From assembly GCF_016342405.1 (NCBI RefSeq), contig NZ_JAEINN010000020.1:1-39325 (forward strand): DNA of 39,325 nucleotides. Direction: 5' to 3'. A model generated the notes under the pieces. It had not been told where the DNA came from. It saw only the letters and a program-made list of their open reading frames with translations, and ran no database searches. The DNA is from Maridesulfovibrio ferrireducens. Its GTDB lineage: Bacteria; Desulfobacterota; Desulfovibrionia; Desulfovibrionales; Desulfovibrionaceae. Shown here one piece after another: positions 14,402 to 22,951 of the stretch. Positions within the stretch are counted from its first letter, which is position 1. Each line of letters opens with the position of its first letter. Both the position numbers and the translations under genes were made by a program.

Positions 14402-15364
14402 TTACATTGTCAGATAAAGATTCATGGCTCCGGCCATGACCGTTGCGTGAGCTACTATTGTAAAAAACGGTGCAAGAGTAAGTCCTATTTTGTGACGCAT
14501 CGGAGTTGCACTTTTCCATGTGACTATCCATATTGCACAACATAAAAGGGTAAGAACCGCTGATAATCCTAAACAAATAGCGGTAGTATTGTTTGCTAAG
14601 AGGAGTTCTTTTGTCGGTCCGCATAAGTAAATAATAATGGATGTGACGGCTGCGAGTTGCGCAAGAGTCGGGATCAAAGCCCATTTTGAAATGACGGGTA
14701 GAGAAAATTTATAGTAGTCTCGCCCGAAGTCGTCTTTATTGCGGCGTAGAACCAGATAAAGTCCGCCTATGGTTGCCGCGAAAGATAAGGACATGATTAA
14801 ATACAGTCCGGCCAAATAAAGCCCGGCAAGACCGGGGAGGACTAAAAAATGATTAATAAAAGGAAGGGGCGGAACGGTTGGGACAGGGGTTGCGGCCTGT
14901 TGCATGAAAAATACTTTCATGGTCATGGTCACTACATGGACAGTGGAAATTCCGCCGAGTGCAGCACAGGTACCGAGCAGTATATGGGCAGGTTTGTTTT
15001 TTTTCATAGATTTCCATAACAATGTATATGGAAGAAGCATTGCCAGAGTAAAACCTACCGTTATATATACCATTATGAATGGTGATGACGGATTTATAAG
15101 CCAGTCTGTAAGCCAGTCAAATTGACGGGTAAAGTAAGTTGCCGCTCCAGCTGCACAACCTAGAAAAAGTACGTACATAATCAGAGACATGGATGCTATC
15201 TGCTTAGCTAATTTGTCGTAAAAAATTTTATTTTTAGCTTTTGCAGTGATCTCTAAAATGACAGCCAGAATAGGTGCTCCGATGGCTGAAAGAGCTATAA
15301 AGTCCCCTAAAGCTTTGGGTAACAACTGGGATGTAAGTCTTAATGGTTCCATGAGAGTGTTCAT
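14402..15364 (-). CDS. Multi-pass inner-membrane protein of unknown function
   Basis: This 320-residue protein, taken from the ATG at 15364 (AAGGA ten bases upstream), has about eight to nine hydrophobic segments spread along its length. Examples are FIALSAIGAPILAVILEI, IMYVLFLGCAAGAATYF and ICLGLSAVLTLLCCAIWIV. A TTG six codons earlier is in frame but lies over the ribosome site. Loops are short; there is no soluble domain, cysteine cluster or nucleotide motif. Histidines sit inside or next to predicted helices (STVHVVTM, VAHATVMAG), which could suit a haem or quinone site, but that is speculation. I do not recognise the family. It is a single-gene unit with its own terminator. Confidence 0.75.
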   Translation of the reverse strand: MNTLMEPLRLTSQLLPKALGDFIALSAIGAPILAVILEITAKAKNKIFYDKLAKQIASMSLIMYVLFLGCAAGAATYFTRQFDWLTDWLINPSSPFIMVYITVGFTLAMLLPYTLLWKSMKKNKPAHILLGTCAALGGISTVHVVTMTMKVFFMQQAATPVPTVPPLPFINHFLVLPGLAGLYLAGLYLIMSLSFAATIGGLYLVLRRNKDDFGRDYYKFSLPVISKWALIPTLAQLAAVTSIIIYLCGPTKELLLANNTTAICLGLSAVLTLLCCAIWIVTWKSATPMRHKIGLTLAPFFTIVAHATVMAGAMNLYLTM

Positions 15365-15777
15365 ATTTTCTTTATCCTTCAAAAAAATTGATGTCGTGTA
15401 ACAGATAAATTCTTTTTTATGAAAAGCAAGCCCTAGAAAAAAAGTATAAAATCTTTTCTATAAAGTTTATTGGTTATTAAATTTTAAAAAAATGTGAAAT
15501 AAGAAGTAGATAAGATTTTTTATTTTAAAATAAAGTAGGTATTCATCAAATTTTATGACAATCGGCTTACCTTTTTTGTGAACTTTTGCCTTAAAAACGG
15601 GCCGGAAGCAAGGGTAAGAGTGCGGCCTTTCTGTAAAATCGGCGATCAGCTTGCCAAATTGCTGTAAGTCGCCTATTTTGAATCAGTTGAAATTTGAATT
15701 GAATATTCTTGTTTGCGAACTTTATAATTATACGATCTGTTTGCGTTGTTTTTAAAATTCATCTGGAGAGACATTTG
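15365..15777. other. Intergenic region between divergent genes
   Basis: No gene is seen. The left part is very AT-rich and should hold the promoter of the minus-strand membrane-protein gene. The right part holds a candidate promoter for the ybgF-like gene at 15699-15728. The GC-richer middle (about 15590-15670) contains several short copies of GCCGG/GGCC/CGGC words but no hairpin I would call. Confidence 0.5.
15699..15728 (+). promoter_or_regulatory. Candidate sigma-70-type promoter for the ybgF operon
   Basis: TTGAAT at 15699-15704 and a perfect TATAAT at 15723-15728 are separated by 18 bases. Transcription would start about 15735, some 43 bases before the ATG at 15778. Confidence 0.5.
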
Positions 15778-16596
15778 ATGAAGTATTTCCATATTCTTGC
15801 AATATTTATATTGTCATTATCTATCAGTGGTTGTTTTGCTGCAAAACAGCCGGAGCAGCCCGCTTGGGGTGCAAGTGAAGAGTGGCGGTTAAAAAGTCTT
15901 GAAGAGAATTTTTTGAATTTTAAAGAAGGGTTACGCGAACAGAAGGATCATATAGATAAAAATCATGCTGAAACAATGACTGCGGTTGAAAAAATTCAGG
16001 AACGGCTTGGAGAGCTTGATAGCTCTATTGCTGAATTGAAAGAGGCTCAACTGCAAATGTCTGCTATGAAGGCAGAGCAGGTTCTTGTCCCTGTTCCTGT
16101 TGCGGTTGAAGAAGAAGTTGTTGTTGTCGGTGGTAGTGAAAGCAGTGAAGAAAAGCCTTGGATGAATGTTCCTGGTGAAAATGCAGAACATACGCAGACT
16201 CAGGGTGTGGCGTCATCCAGTAACGGGGCAGACCTTTATCAGGAGGGAGTTCGTCTTGTTATGAATGATAAGCCTCTGGAAGCTCGTACCAAGCTTACTG
16301 AATTTTTAAAAACCAATTCTTCCGGCGAGCTCGCTCCTAATGCTCTCTACTGGATAGGTGAAACGTATTATTCTGAAAAAAGTTTTGCTCAGTCTATTTT
16401 AAAATTTAAAGAAGTCAGCAGACGTTTTCCTAAAGCAAATAAAGTCCCTGATGCAATGCTGAAAATAGGTCTTGCTTACGATAAACTTGGTGATAAAGAA
16501 AATGCTGTTTTTTACCTGCGAACTCTTGTTGATGAATATCCGAAATCCGATCCTGCTAAAATCGGTAACCGTAGACTCAATGAAATTGAGGGCTAA
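15778..16596 (+). CDS. ybgF: YbgF/CpoB-like TPR lipoprotein
   Basis: Started at the ATG at 15778 (GGAGAG upstream), this is a 272-residue protein. It has a lipoprotein signal peptide, FILSLSISGCFA, with the modified Cys at about residue 19. A coiled-coil region (about 35-100) and an acidic/Val linker follow. The C-terminal 120 residues hold three TPR units (LYQEGVRLVMNDKPLEARTK, ALYWIGETYYSEKSFAQSI, AMLKIGLAYDKLGDKENAVF). This is the architecture of YbgF/CpoB, a periplasmic partner of the Tol-Pal system that links outer-membrane constriction to septal peptidoglycan synthesis. The classical protein is soluble; here a lipid anchor is predicted. No tol or pal genes are nearby. Its stop abuts the dprA start. 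Confidence 0.85.
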   Translation: MKYFHILAIFILSLSISGCFAAKQPEQPAWGASEEWRLKSLEENFLNFKEGLREQKDHIDKNHAETMTAVEKIQERLGELDSSIAELKEAQLQMSAMKAEQVLVPVPVAVEEEVVVVGGSESSEEKPWMNVPGENAEHTQTQGVASSSNGADLYQEGVRLVMNDKPLEARTKLTEFLKTNSSGELAPNALYWIGETYYSEKSFAQSILKFKEVSRRFPKANKVPDAMLKIGLAYDKLGDKENAVFYLRTLVDEYPKSDPAKIGNRRLNEIEG

Positions 16597-17826
16597 TTGG
16601 CTAGCGGTGGCTCGCAGTTGAATATTAAAGAAGAATATTTTGCATGTCTTGCTTTACGGCATACTCCAGGACTGGGGCCGAAGTCATGGTCGCGCATTTT
16701 AAAGACTTATCCATCTGCTTATAGCGCATTAAAGGATGCCGCGAATTGGGCTGATTTAAATCTTTGCTCTGAAAATGTAGCCTATGCTGCTCATGCGGAA
16801 GTTTGGCGAAGTACTGCGGAAAAAGAATTTAAAGAGGTTATGCGGCTCAGTTTCGGAATCCTTCCATGGACTCACCCCGGCTTTCCTTCTTCGTTAAAAG
16901 AAATTTCGGACCCTCCAACTTACCTGTATTATTATGGAGATCCATCTCTTCTTGCAAATCCGGGGGTTGCCATCGTCGGTTCCCGTAATAGCAGTCGATT
17001 AGGGCTGGAATATGCTCAAAAAATTTCAGGAGATCTTTCTGCCGTCGGTATTACCGTTATCTCTGGTTTTGCCCGGGGGATTGATGCTTGCGCGCATCAA
17101 GAGGCTTTGAAAGGGATCGGTTCATCCATTGCTGTTTTAGGTACGGGGCTTGATATTGATGATTATCCGCAAAACAGCGCTAGTTTGAGGCGCAATCTTA
17201 TTGAAAACGGTTTGATCGTATCTGAATTTTCACCGGGAACACGTCCTTATAGTGGCAACTTTCCGTTTCGAAATCGTATCATAAGCGGGCTCAGTGCCGG
17301 TGTGCTTGTGGCTGAAGCTGATATTAAAAGCGGCAGTCTGATAACAGCAAGGCTTGCCGCCGAGCAGGGGCGCGAAGTTATGGCTCTGCCGGGCCCTTTG
17401 GGCAGCAAAAATTATTCAGGTTGTCTTAAGCTTATAAAAGAAGGTGCAGCTCTCGTTGAAACTGTGGAAGATGTTTTGATAACCATCGGGCATTCATTAG
17501 ATGCGAATTCTAAAAAAAAGTTTGTGCCTGTTTCTGAAATAAAAACTCCCCGCGCGACCCAGAGTTTTAAAAAAAATACGAATCAGGAAAATAATTCCGT
17601 AAAGCAATCTGAAAATGTTAAGTTTGTTTTGGATATTGAAGCATTGGACCCTCATGAACAGGAAATTGCTCGCACGCTTGATAGAGAAGGAAAACTTCAT
17701 ATTGACGAAGTAGCGCGTAAATCAGGTGTTGATGTGGCCTTAACAGGAGCGTTTTTACTTGGTATGGAAGTGAAGGGAATCGTTGTGCACTTTCCCGGCA
17801 TGTATTATGATATAAAGCGTTGCTAA
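16597..17826 (+). CDS. dprA: DprA/Smf DNA-processing protein
   Basis: This 409-residue protein starts at TTG directly after the ybgF stop. An N-terminal helix-hairpin-helix-like segment (ALRHTPGLGPKSWSRILK, about residues 14-31) precedes the Rossmann-like DprA domain: VAIVGSRNSS, VISGFARGIDACAHQEAL, AVLGTGLDIDDYP, FPFRNRIISGLS and ALPGPLGS. A linker of about 50 residues leads to a C-terminal winged-helix domain (about 345-405). DprA binds incoming single-stranded DNA during transformation and loads RecA. No other competence genes are in the window, so a general DNA-processing role is as likely as natural transformation. A xerC-type gene lies four genes downstream, and dprA and xerC are often near each other. 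Confidence 0.94.
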   Translation: MASGGSQLNIKEEYFACLALRHTPGLGPKSWSRILKTYPSAYSALKDAANWADLNLCSENVAYAAHAEVWRSTAEKEFKEVMRLSFGILPWTHPGFPSSLKEISDPPTYLYYYGDPSLLANPGVAIVGSRNSSRLGLEYAQKISGDLSAVGITVISGFARGIDACAHQEALKGIGSSIAVLGTGLDIDDYPQNSASLRRNLIENGLIVSEFSPGTRPYSGNFPFRNRIISGLSAGVLVAEADIKSGSLITARLAAEQGREVMALPGPLGSKNYSGCLKLIKEGAALVETVEDVLITIGHSLDANSKKKFVPVSEIKTPRATQSFKKNTNQENNSVKQSENVKFVLDIEALDPHEQEIARTLDREGKLHIDEVARKSGVDVALTGAFLLGMEVKGIVVHFPGMYYDIKRC

Positions 17827-17902
17827 GGGTGGTCCGATATTTTGATATGCCGGATTAGCCTGCATTTTGTTTGTTTTAATATGATTAGGAGATGTTCGAC
17901 TG

Positions 17903-18322
17903 ATGCAGAAAATTCCAGTGAAACTTGCTGAGCCGGGGATGAAACTGGCAAAACCCGTTGCTCGCGATAACGGGATGGTCGTACTTGCTGAAGGGCTTGA
18001 GCTTTCTGAAGGCATCATCAACAGGCTTGTAAGTATGAATGTCGAGCGTATTGTTGTGCAGGGAAATCCTCTTGATCTCGGCGACGGAAGTGATTCTTCA
18101 TGGGGAAAAAAATCTGAGCGTCTTGATCATCTTTTCAGAAGATATACTAATGATAAATGGATGTTTCGCGTAAAAGGCTTTTTCAGAGAATATTTCAATC
18201 TCAAGGCAGCCGCGCAAAAGGCTGAGGCTGAAGCTTATAAATTAGCCGAAGAACAGGCTGCGGCCTCCGCTCTTGAAGCTGACGAAGCTGAAAAAGTGGA
18301 CGAAAGGGGAGAGGATTTTTAA
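17903..18322 (+). CDS. Small conserved hypothetical protein paired with HDOD gene
   Basis: This is a 139-residue protein with TAGGAGA upstream of the ATG. The first 55 residues (KLAEPGMKLAKPV, ARDNGMVVLAEGLELSEGII, LVSMNVERIVVQG) resemble the small beta-rich module often found at the N-terminus of HD-GYP and HD-domain proteins, but no HD residues follow. The C-terminal half is helical and charged (AAAQKAEAEAYKLAEEQAAA). It ends 2 bases before the HDOD protein start and shares its reading direction, so the two are probably co-translated and may act together. The module match comes from memory; its function is not known. Confidence 0.7.
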   Translation: MQKIPVKLAEPGMKLAKPVARDNGMVVLAEGLELSEGIINRLVSMNVERIVVQGNPLDLGDGSDSSWGKKSERLDHLFRRYTNDKWMFRVKGFFREYFNLKAAAQKAEAEAYKLAEEQAAASALEADEAEKVDERGEDF

Positions 18323-18324
18323 AT

Positions 18325-19164
18325 ATGTCTGATCAGGATCTTAAAACAAGCGTAAAAGGACAGATTCTTTCCACTTCTGACCTGCCTACTCTACCCAGTG
18401 TTCTTGATGAAGTTACAAAACTTGTGGATGACCCGAATTCTTCCACAGAGCAGGTTGCCAAGGTTATTTCACAGGATCAGGTCTTATCTGCAAAAGTTTT
18501 GAAAATGGTTAATTCTCCTATTTACGGATTCCCCGGTCGTATTACAACAATTCAGCATGCTCTTGTTCTGCTTGGCCTGAATGTTATAAAAGGTATTATT
18601 ATTTCCACCTCGGTTTTTGATATGATTCAGAAAGCCATGTCCGGCCTTTGGGAACATAGCCTTGGATGCGCTTTAGCTAGTGGTGCGATTGCAAAAGCTG
18701 CCGGTTTTGAAGATCCTGAAGAGTTCACTGTTGCAGGTCTGCTGCACGATTTAGGAAAAGTTGTAACCGCAGTTCAATTGCCTGAACTTAATGAAGCTAT
18801 CTGCATGACTGTGCGGGAAAAAAATCTTTGCTATTATGATGCAGAAAAAGTTGTGCTCGGTTTCGGGCATGACCGAATTAACGCATGGCTTGCGCGGCAT
18901 TGGAATCTTCCTCCGAACGTCAGAGAGGCTATGACTTATCATCATCACCCTGACAGGGCTCAATTTTATCAGCAGACAGCCGCGGTTGTTCATGTCGGAG
19001 ATTTTTTAGTTCGCCTTTTTGAATACGGTAACGGAGGCGATGATCAAATTTCTTACTTCAAACCGGCTGCCATGAAAATTTTGAAGCTTAAAATGAAAGA
19101 TCTCGAACCTGTAATGGATGAGCTTTCAGAACAATTTGTGGAAATTTCAGGACTTACATTTTAA
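18325..19164 (+). CDS. HDOD-domain signalling protein
   Basis: This 279-residue protein consists of one HDOD domain (about 18-215) with the typical opening DLPTLPSVLDEVTKLVDDPN, the VISQDQVLSAKVLKMVNSP segment and a preserved HD-type motif LLHDLGK. HDOD proteins sit in bacterial signalling and motility regulation; many lack phosphodiesterase activity. Here the HD pair is kept, but the full metal-binding set is not obvious. The ATG follows the upstream stop by two bases, with GGGGAGAGGA inside the previous gene. The next gene is a GGDEF-type regulator, so a local nucleotide-signalling role is reasonable but unproven. Confidence 0.88.
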   Translation: MSDQDLKTSVKGQILSTSDLPTLPSVLDEVTKLVDDPNSSTEQVAKVISQDQVLSAKVLKMVNSPIYGFPGRITTIQHALVLLGLNVIKGIIISTSVFDMIQKAMSGLWEHSLGCALASGAIAKAAGFEDPEEFTVAGLLHDLGKVVTAVQLPELNEAICMTVREKNLCYYDAEKVVLGFGHDRINAWLARHWNLPPNVREAMTYHHHPDRAQFYQQTAAVVHVGDFLVRLFEYGNGGDDQISYFKPAAMKILKLKMKDLEPVMDELSEQFVEISGLTF

Positions 19165-19286
19165 AGTGAATAATTTTCTAGTTTGATTTTCTTTTTTCGT
19201 GATTTTAGATAATAAATTCTTGTTTTTGTGTATTGTTATGCAGTTGTGCTTTGACGAAGCGCATCAGTGGTGCTAATCGTAACTTC

Positions 19287-20252
19287 ATGGACAAGAATAA
19301 TAATCACGGCCTGTTGGGCCTGACTAAACATAGATGCATCCTGATTTCATCGGATAATAAGTTTAAAGAGTTACTCAGGGACATCTGGTCCGAAGAAACT
19401 CTCGAGTTTATCTGCTATAGTCAGGCTCGGGGAGCTATTGAAGATATTTTCAATAACCCGCCTGATTTACTTATTGTTGATAACAGAGTCACCGATATTT
19501 CCGCATCAGAAGTTGCGCGACTTGTTAAAAGCGAAAATGTTTATCGGCAACTTCCTGTCATTATATGTCTTGATGAGAAGGACCTTTCAACCCCTTGGGA
19601 CTGGAATGAAATTGAAGTTGATGATTTTATTGTACGTCCTTTCTTTAGACCCATTGTGCGGGAAAGAGTAAATTTAACTCTTTGCCGGGCTGTGCGTGCG
19701 CTGGATGCAAATCCGCTTTCCAAACTTCCCGGCAACACTTCTATTATTAATAAAATTCAGACTCTTATAGATAAAAATCAAGATTTTGCTTTAGCTTATT
19801 GTGATTTGGATTATTTTAAATCGTTCAACGATAAGTACGGCTTTTCTCGCGGAGATGAAGTTTTAAGTATGACCGCGCGAATAATCGTGAATACGGTTCG
19901 AAGCTTTGTCGGAGAGCAGACTTTTGTCGGTCATGTCGGTGGTGACGATTTTGTTGTAATTACTTCCCCTGACATTGTTGAAGAAGCTTGTAAGCGGATT
20001 ATTTTTTCTTTTGATGGTATTGTTCCCAATTTTTACGATATTGAAGACCGTAAAAGAAAGTCTATTGTTTCAACCGATAGACAGGGAGTGGTGCAGACTT
20101 TTCCTCTTATGGCGATTTCTATTGCGGTTGTTTTTAATATTGATGGTAAACTCAAGCATTTCGGAGAAGCCTCAGCTATAGCTATGGGGCTTAAGAAGAA
20201 AGCAAAAGAAAATCCAAAGAGTAATTATGTCCTCGACCGCCGGACCCCGTAA
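19287..20252 (+). CDS. Response regulator-like GGDEF protein (GGDDF variant)
   Basis: This 321-residue protein is taken from the ATG at 19287; a TTG at 19233 is in frame but less likely, and neither has a clear ribosome site. Residues about 12-135 form a receiver-like domain (RCILISSDNKFKELLRDIW, DLLIVDNRVTD) with only a partial acidic pocket, so it may not be phosphorylated. Residues about 150-310 are a diguanylate-cyclase-type domain: ALAYCDLDYFKSFNDKYG, with GGDDF (HVGGDDFVVIT) in place of GGDEF. Asp for Glu at the fourth position is unusual and may lower or abolish c-di-GMP synthesis. The end overlaps the recombinase start by 26 bases. Confidence in the domain calls is good; activity is uncertain. 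Confidence 0.85.
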   Translation: MDKNNNHGLLGLTKHRCILISSDNKFKELLRDIWSEETLEFICYSQARGAIEDIFNNPPDLLIVDNRVTDISASEVARLVKSENVYRQLPVIICLDEKDLSTPWDWNEIEVDDFIVRPFFRPIVRERVNLTLCRAVRALDANPLSKLPGNTSIINKIQTLIDKNQDFALAYCDLDYFKSFNDKYGFSRGDEVLSMTARIIVNTVRSFVGEQTFVGHVGGDDFVVITSPDIVEEACKRIIFSFDGIVPNFYDIEDRKRKSIVSTDRQGVVQTFPLMAISIAVVFNIDGKLKHFGEASAIAMGLKKKAKENPKSNYVLDRRTP

Positions 20253-21189
20253 TGTAATGCCGGAAGCAGTTCAGATCTTTCTCACTCATATGGATATTGA
20301 GAAAGGGAGTTCTAAAGCTACATTATGTTCTTATGAAAAAGATCTGATTCAATTCGAAGAATTTCTTTCTACCCGTTCGCACTCTCTTTCAAATCTAGTT
20401 GAAATCTCGGTTGATCATGTCCGGGGATTTCTTGCTAAACTGCATGGCCGCAAACTTGCTAAAAGTACGCTTTCCAGAAAGTTATCCACGCTTCGTTCTT
20501 TTTTTAAATACATGACGCGCCATCGTTTTATTACTAATGACCCTATGGCAGGTATACGCAATCCTAAGCAAGAGATTCGGCAGCCGCGTTCCTTGAATGT
20601 TGATCAGGCTGTAAGTCTGCTTGATTCTAAGTGCGGGGTGGAACCTGAAGATAAAAGAGATCAGGCTATAGCTGAACTTTTGTATGGTTCCGGATTACGT
20701 GTCAGCGAAGCTATTTTTCTTGGTATTTATGATGTTGATACCTCTTCCGGCCTTGTCAGGGTTACGGGAAAAGGAAATAAAGAACGTCTTTCTCCACTTA
20801 GTGACACAGCACGCGAGGCTATTGATTCTTATCTTGCTGTCAGGGAGGAGCTTGGACCTGCGCTTGAAGAGACAGCGCTTTTTGTGGGCAATAGAGGTGG
20901 GCGTATTAATCGAAGACAAGTCAATCGAATTCTCGCACGCATGGCCGAAGAGGCTGGACTGCAAGGTGGAGTTCATCCGCATATGTTACGACATAGTTTT
21001 GCATCGCATATGCTTCAATCCGGCGCGGATATGCGATCTGTTCAGGAATTGTTAGGTCATGAAAATCTTACGACCACTCAGAGATACACTCATTTAAATT
21101 TACAGCATATTATGAATGTTTATGATAAGGCTCATCCTTTATCAGAAAGTGGTTCTTTAAGCAGAAAATCTGATGGAAGCGATGAGTAA
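20227..21189 (+). CDS. xerC: XerC/XerD-type tyrosine recombinase
   Basis: This 320-residue protein has an N-terminal SAM-like core-binding domain (about 10-105) and a C-terminal catalytic domain. All catalytic residues are visible: Arg in YGSGLRVSEA, Lys in VTGKGNKER, His-x-x-Arg in HPHMLRHSFASHM, His in LLGHENL and Tyr in TTQRYTHL. Length and motifs fit chromosome-dimer-resolving XerC/XerD rather than a phage integrase, which is usually longer. The link to dprA upstream favours XerC. The start overlaps the GGDEF gene; AAAGAG lies upstream of the ATG at 20227. A later ATG at 20257 is an alternative. Confidence 0.9.
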   Translation: MSSTAGPRNVMPEAVQIFLTHMDIEKGSSKATLCSYEKDLIQFEEFLSTRSHSLSNLVEISVDHVRGFLAKLHGRKLAKSTLSRKLSTLRSFFKYMTRHRFITNDPMAGIRNPKQEIRQPRSLNVDQAVSLLDSKCGVEPEDKRDQAIAELLYGSGLRVSEAIFLGIYDVDTSSGLVRVTGKGNKERLSPLSDTAREAIDSYLAVREELGPALEETALFVGNRGGRINRRQVNRILARMAEEAGLQGGVHPHMLRHSFASHMLQSGADMRSVQELLGHENLTTTQRYTHLNLQHIMNVYDKAHPLSESGSLSRKSDGSDE

Positions 21190-21229
21190 TCGCAGGAAGT
21201 TTTAATTAATCAACCTTGGAGGAGGATCT

Positions 21230-21763
21230 ATGAAAAAGCAAACGGCAGCCGCAGTTACAAATGCGATTGAGGCTAACAGTGATTCGGCAAGAAATGCAGC
21301 TCTTTTTGAAATCCGCAGTTTAAAAAAGGACTTAGCTCTGCTTGAGAAGGAACTTTCTTCCAAAAAAACTGAAAGCATTGAACCCGCTTTTGATCTGATT
21401 CATAGCGCGTTTGAAATTTTTCGTCATACGCAGGTGATGGCAGAAAATAAAAAACTTACTGAACAGATTGATGATTCTCTTGAAAAATCTTCATACAAAG
21501 ATTTTCTTGATTCAAAGGGCGCAAGAATTTTAAAAAAGCCTGAAGGATGGCATTGGATTTCTCCAGCAGGGGAAATGCATTTTTTGGGGGCTGGATCTGA
21601 AACTCAGGCAGCCGCTGAGAAGCTTGAGTCGATAATCTCACGTAAGAGGTCTGCTCCTAAAAAAGCGGCCGCTAAGAAAGCTGTGCCTAAAGCGGAACCC
21701 GTTGCCGAGAAAATTGCAACCGAAGAAAGCCCTAAAGAGCCTAAGAAGGCTAAGGTAAAATAG
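21230..21763 (+). CDS. Hypothetical protein with histone-H1-like Lys/Ala/Pro tail
   Basis: This is a 177-residue protein behind a strong GGAGGAGG ribosome site. Residues 1-95 are helical and probably coiled coil (heptad-like LKKDLALLEKELSSK). Residues about 100-140 form a compact segment with ILKKPEGWHWISPAGEMHFL. The last 40 residues are rich in Lys, Ala and Pro (KRSAPKKAAAKKAVPKAEP, ending KAKVK), like eukaryotic H1 and bacterial HU/H1-like tails. Nucleic-acid binding through the tail is a reasonable guess. I do not recognise the family. It is the last gene before a two-way terminator. Confidence 0.7.
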   Translation: MKKQTAAAVTNAIEANSDSARNAALFEIRSLKKDLALLEKELSSKKTESIEPAFDLIHSAFEIFRHTQVMAENKKLTEQIDDSLEKSSYKDFLDSKGARILKKPEGWHWISPAGEMHFLGAGSETQAAAEKLESIISRKRSAPKKAAAKKAVPKAEPVAEKIATEESPKEPKKAKVK

Positions 21764-21791
21764 TTTTTTGATATATTGCACAGCATATGGC

Positions 21792-21827
21792 AAAAAAAAA
21801 GGCGTTCCAAATGGAACGCCTTTTTTT
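21792..21827. terminator. Bidirectional terminator
   Basis: The core GGCGTTCC/GGAACGCC with an AAAT loop is flanked by nine A and seven T, giving a stem of about 15 bp. It serves the plus-strand gene ending at 21763 and the minus-strand gene ending at 21844. Confidence 0.92.
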
Positions 21828-21843
21828 ATTCTATTATTCTTGG

Positions 21844-22923
21844 CTAAGCAGGGCAAGCCGCTTCGAATTCTGATTTGAGTTCAGCAATGAGCTCTTTAAC
21901 AGAGACGATTTTTTGGGTCCTGTAAGCATTTGCTCCTGCGAACGCAAAGCCATATTTCAATTTACCGCGCTGTGCGTTGATAAGAGCTGAAGCGATGCAG
22001 TAAGGCGTCGTTTCGACCTGACAAGTCTTAAGGCATTTGAATGAACATTTAAAAGGAGCTTTCTTGCCTGCGGAAACCGCATTGAGAAAGTCATTCTTAA
22101 TAGCTCTTCCCGGTAAACCGACAGGGCTTTGAATCACAGTCATGTCTTCTTTAGTAGAATCAACATAAGCCTGCTTGAATTTTTCGTTTGCATCACATTC
22201 GTGAGTCGCTACGAATCTTGTTCCAAGCTGGACACCTGCTGCTCCCATTTTAATGAACTTGCATATGTCTGCACCTGTGTAGATTCCGCCGGCTGCAATA
22301 ACTGGGATAGTTTTACCAGTTTTTTCCTCGAACACTTTAACAGCGCCAAGGACTTCTGGAAGTATTGATTCAAGGGAAAATTTAGGATCATCAAGCTGTT
22401 CGCGCTGAAATCCAAGATGACCGCCCGCCTTGGGGCCTTCCACAACAAATGCGTCGGGAATGTAGTCGAATTTGGATATCCATTTTTTGCAGATGATTGA
22501 AGCTGCTCTTCCAGACGAAACGATAGGGACTAATTTAGTCTTAGCACCGTCTACAAGATATTTGGGAAGATCTAAAGGCAGTCCGGCGCCGGAAAAAATA
22601 ACATCAACGCCTTCTTTTACGGAAGTGCTCACCTGTGCTGCGAAATCCGTCAGAGCAACCATGATGTTTACACCGACGATGCCGGAGGTTTTAGCCTTGG
22701 CCTTTCGTATTTCGTCAGCGAGTGCTTCGCTTTGTGTCTCTGGCGCACTTTTGTTAGGCTTTGAGCTGGTAAGGCCTATCATTGCAGCAGCAATAACGCC
22801 TATTCCGCCTTCTTCGGCAACAGCTGAAGCGAGACCGGAAAGAGATATTCCTACACCCATTCCGCCTTGGACGATGGGCACTCTGGCAACTAGGTCGCCA
22901 ATTTTAAGTTGGGGAAGCTTCAT
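21844..22923 (-). CDS. NAD(P)H-dependent flavin oxidoreductase, nitronate monooxygenase family
   Basis: This 359-residue TIM-barrel flavoprotein opens with LKIGDLVARVPIVQGGMGVG and has FMN-binding segments VIFSGAGLPLDLP, VEGPKAGGHLGFQ, VIAAGGIYTGADI and MGAAGVQLGTRFVATHE. This fits the nitronate monooxygenase (2-nitropropane dioxygenase) family, which also includes FabK enoyl-ACP reductases. A Cys-rich stretch near the C-terminus (CSFKCLKTCQ) is a feature of the branch seen in anaerobes. The true substrate cannot be read from sequence; nitronate detoxification and enoyl reduction are both open. GGAGAAC precedes the ATG. The upstream region has operator-like inverted repeats. Confidence 0.9.
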   Translation of the reverse strand: MKLPQLKIGDLVARVPIVQGGMGVGISLSGLASAVAEEGGIGVIAAAMIGLTSSKPNKSAPETQSEALADEIRKAKAKTSGIVGVNIMVALTDFAAQVSTSVKEGVDVIFSGAGLPLDLPKYLVDGAKTKLVPIVSSGRAASIICKKWISKFDYIPDAFVVEGPKAGGHLGFQREQLDDPKFSLESILPEVLGAVKVFEEKTGKTIPVIAAGGIYTGADICKFIKMGAAGVQLGTRFVATHECDANEKFKQAYVDSTKEDMTVIQSPVGLPGRAIKNDFLNAVSAGKKAPFKCSFKCLKTCQVETTPYCIASALINAQRGKLKYGFAFAGANAYRTQKIVSVKELIAELKSEFEAACPA

Positions 22924-22951
22924 TACTAAGTTCTCCTGTCTATATATTTTG

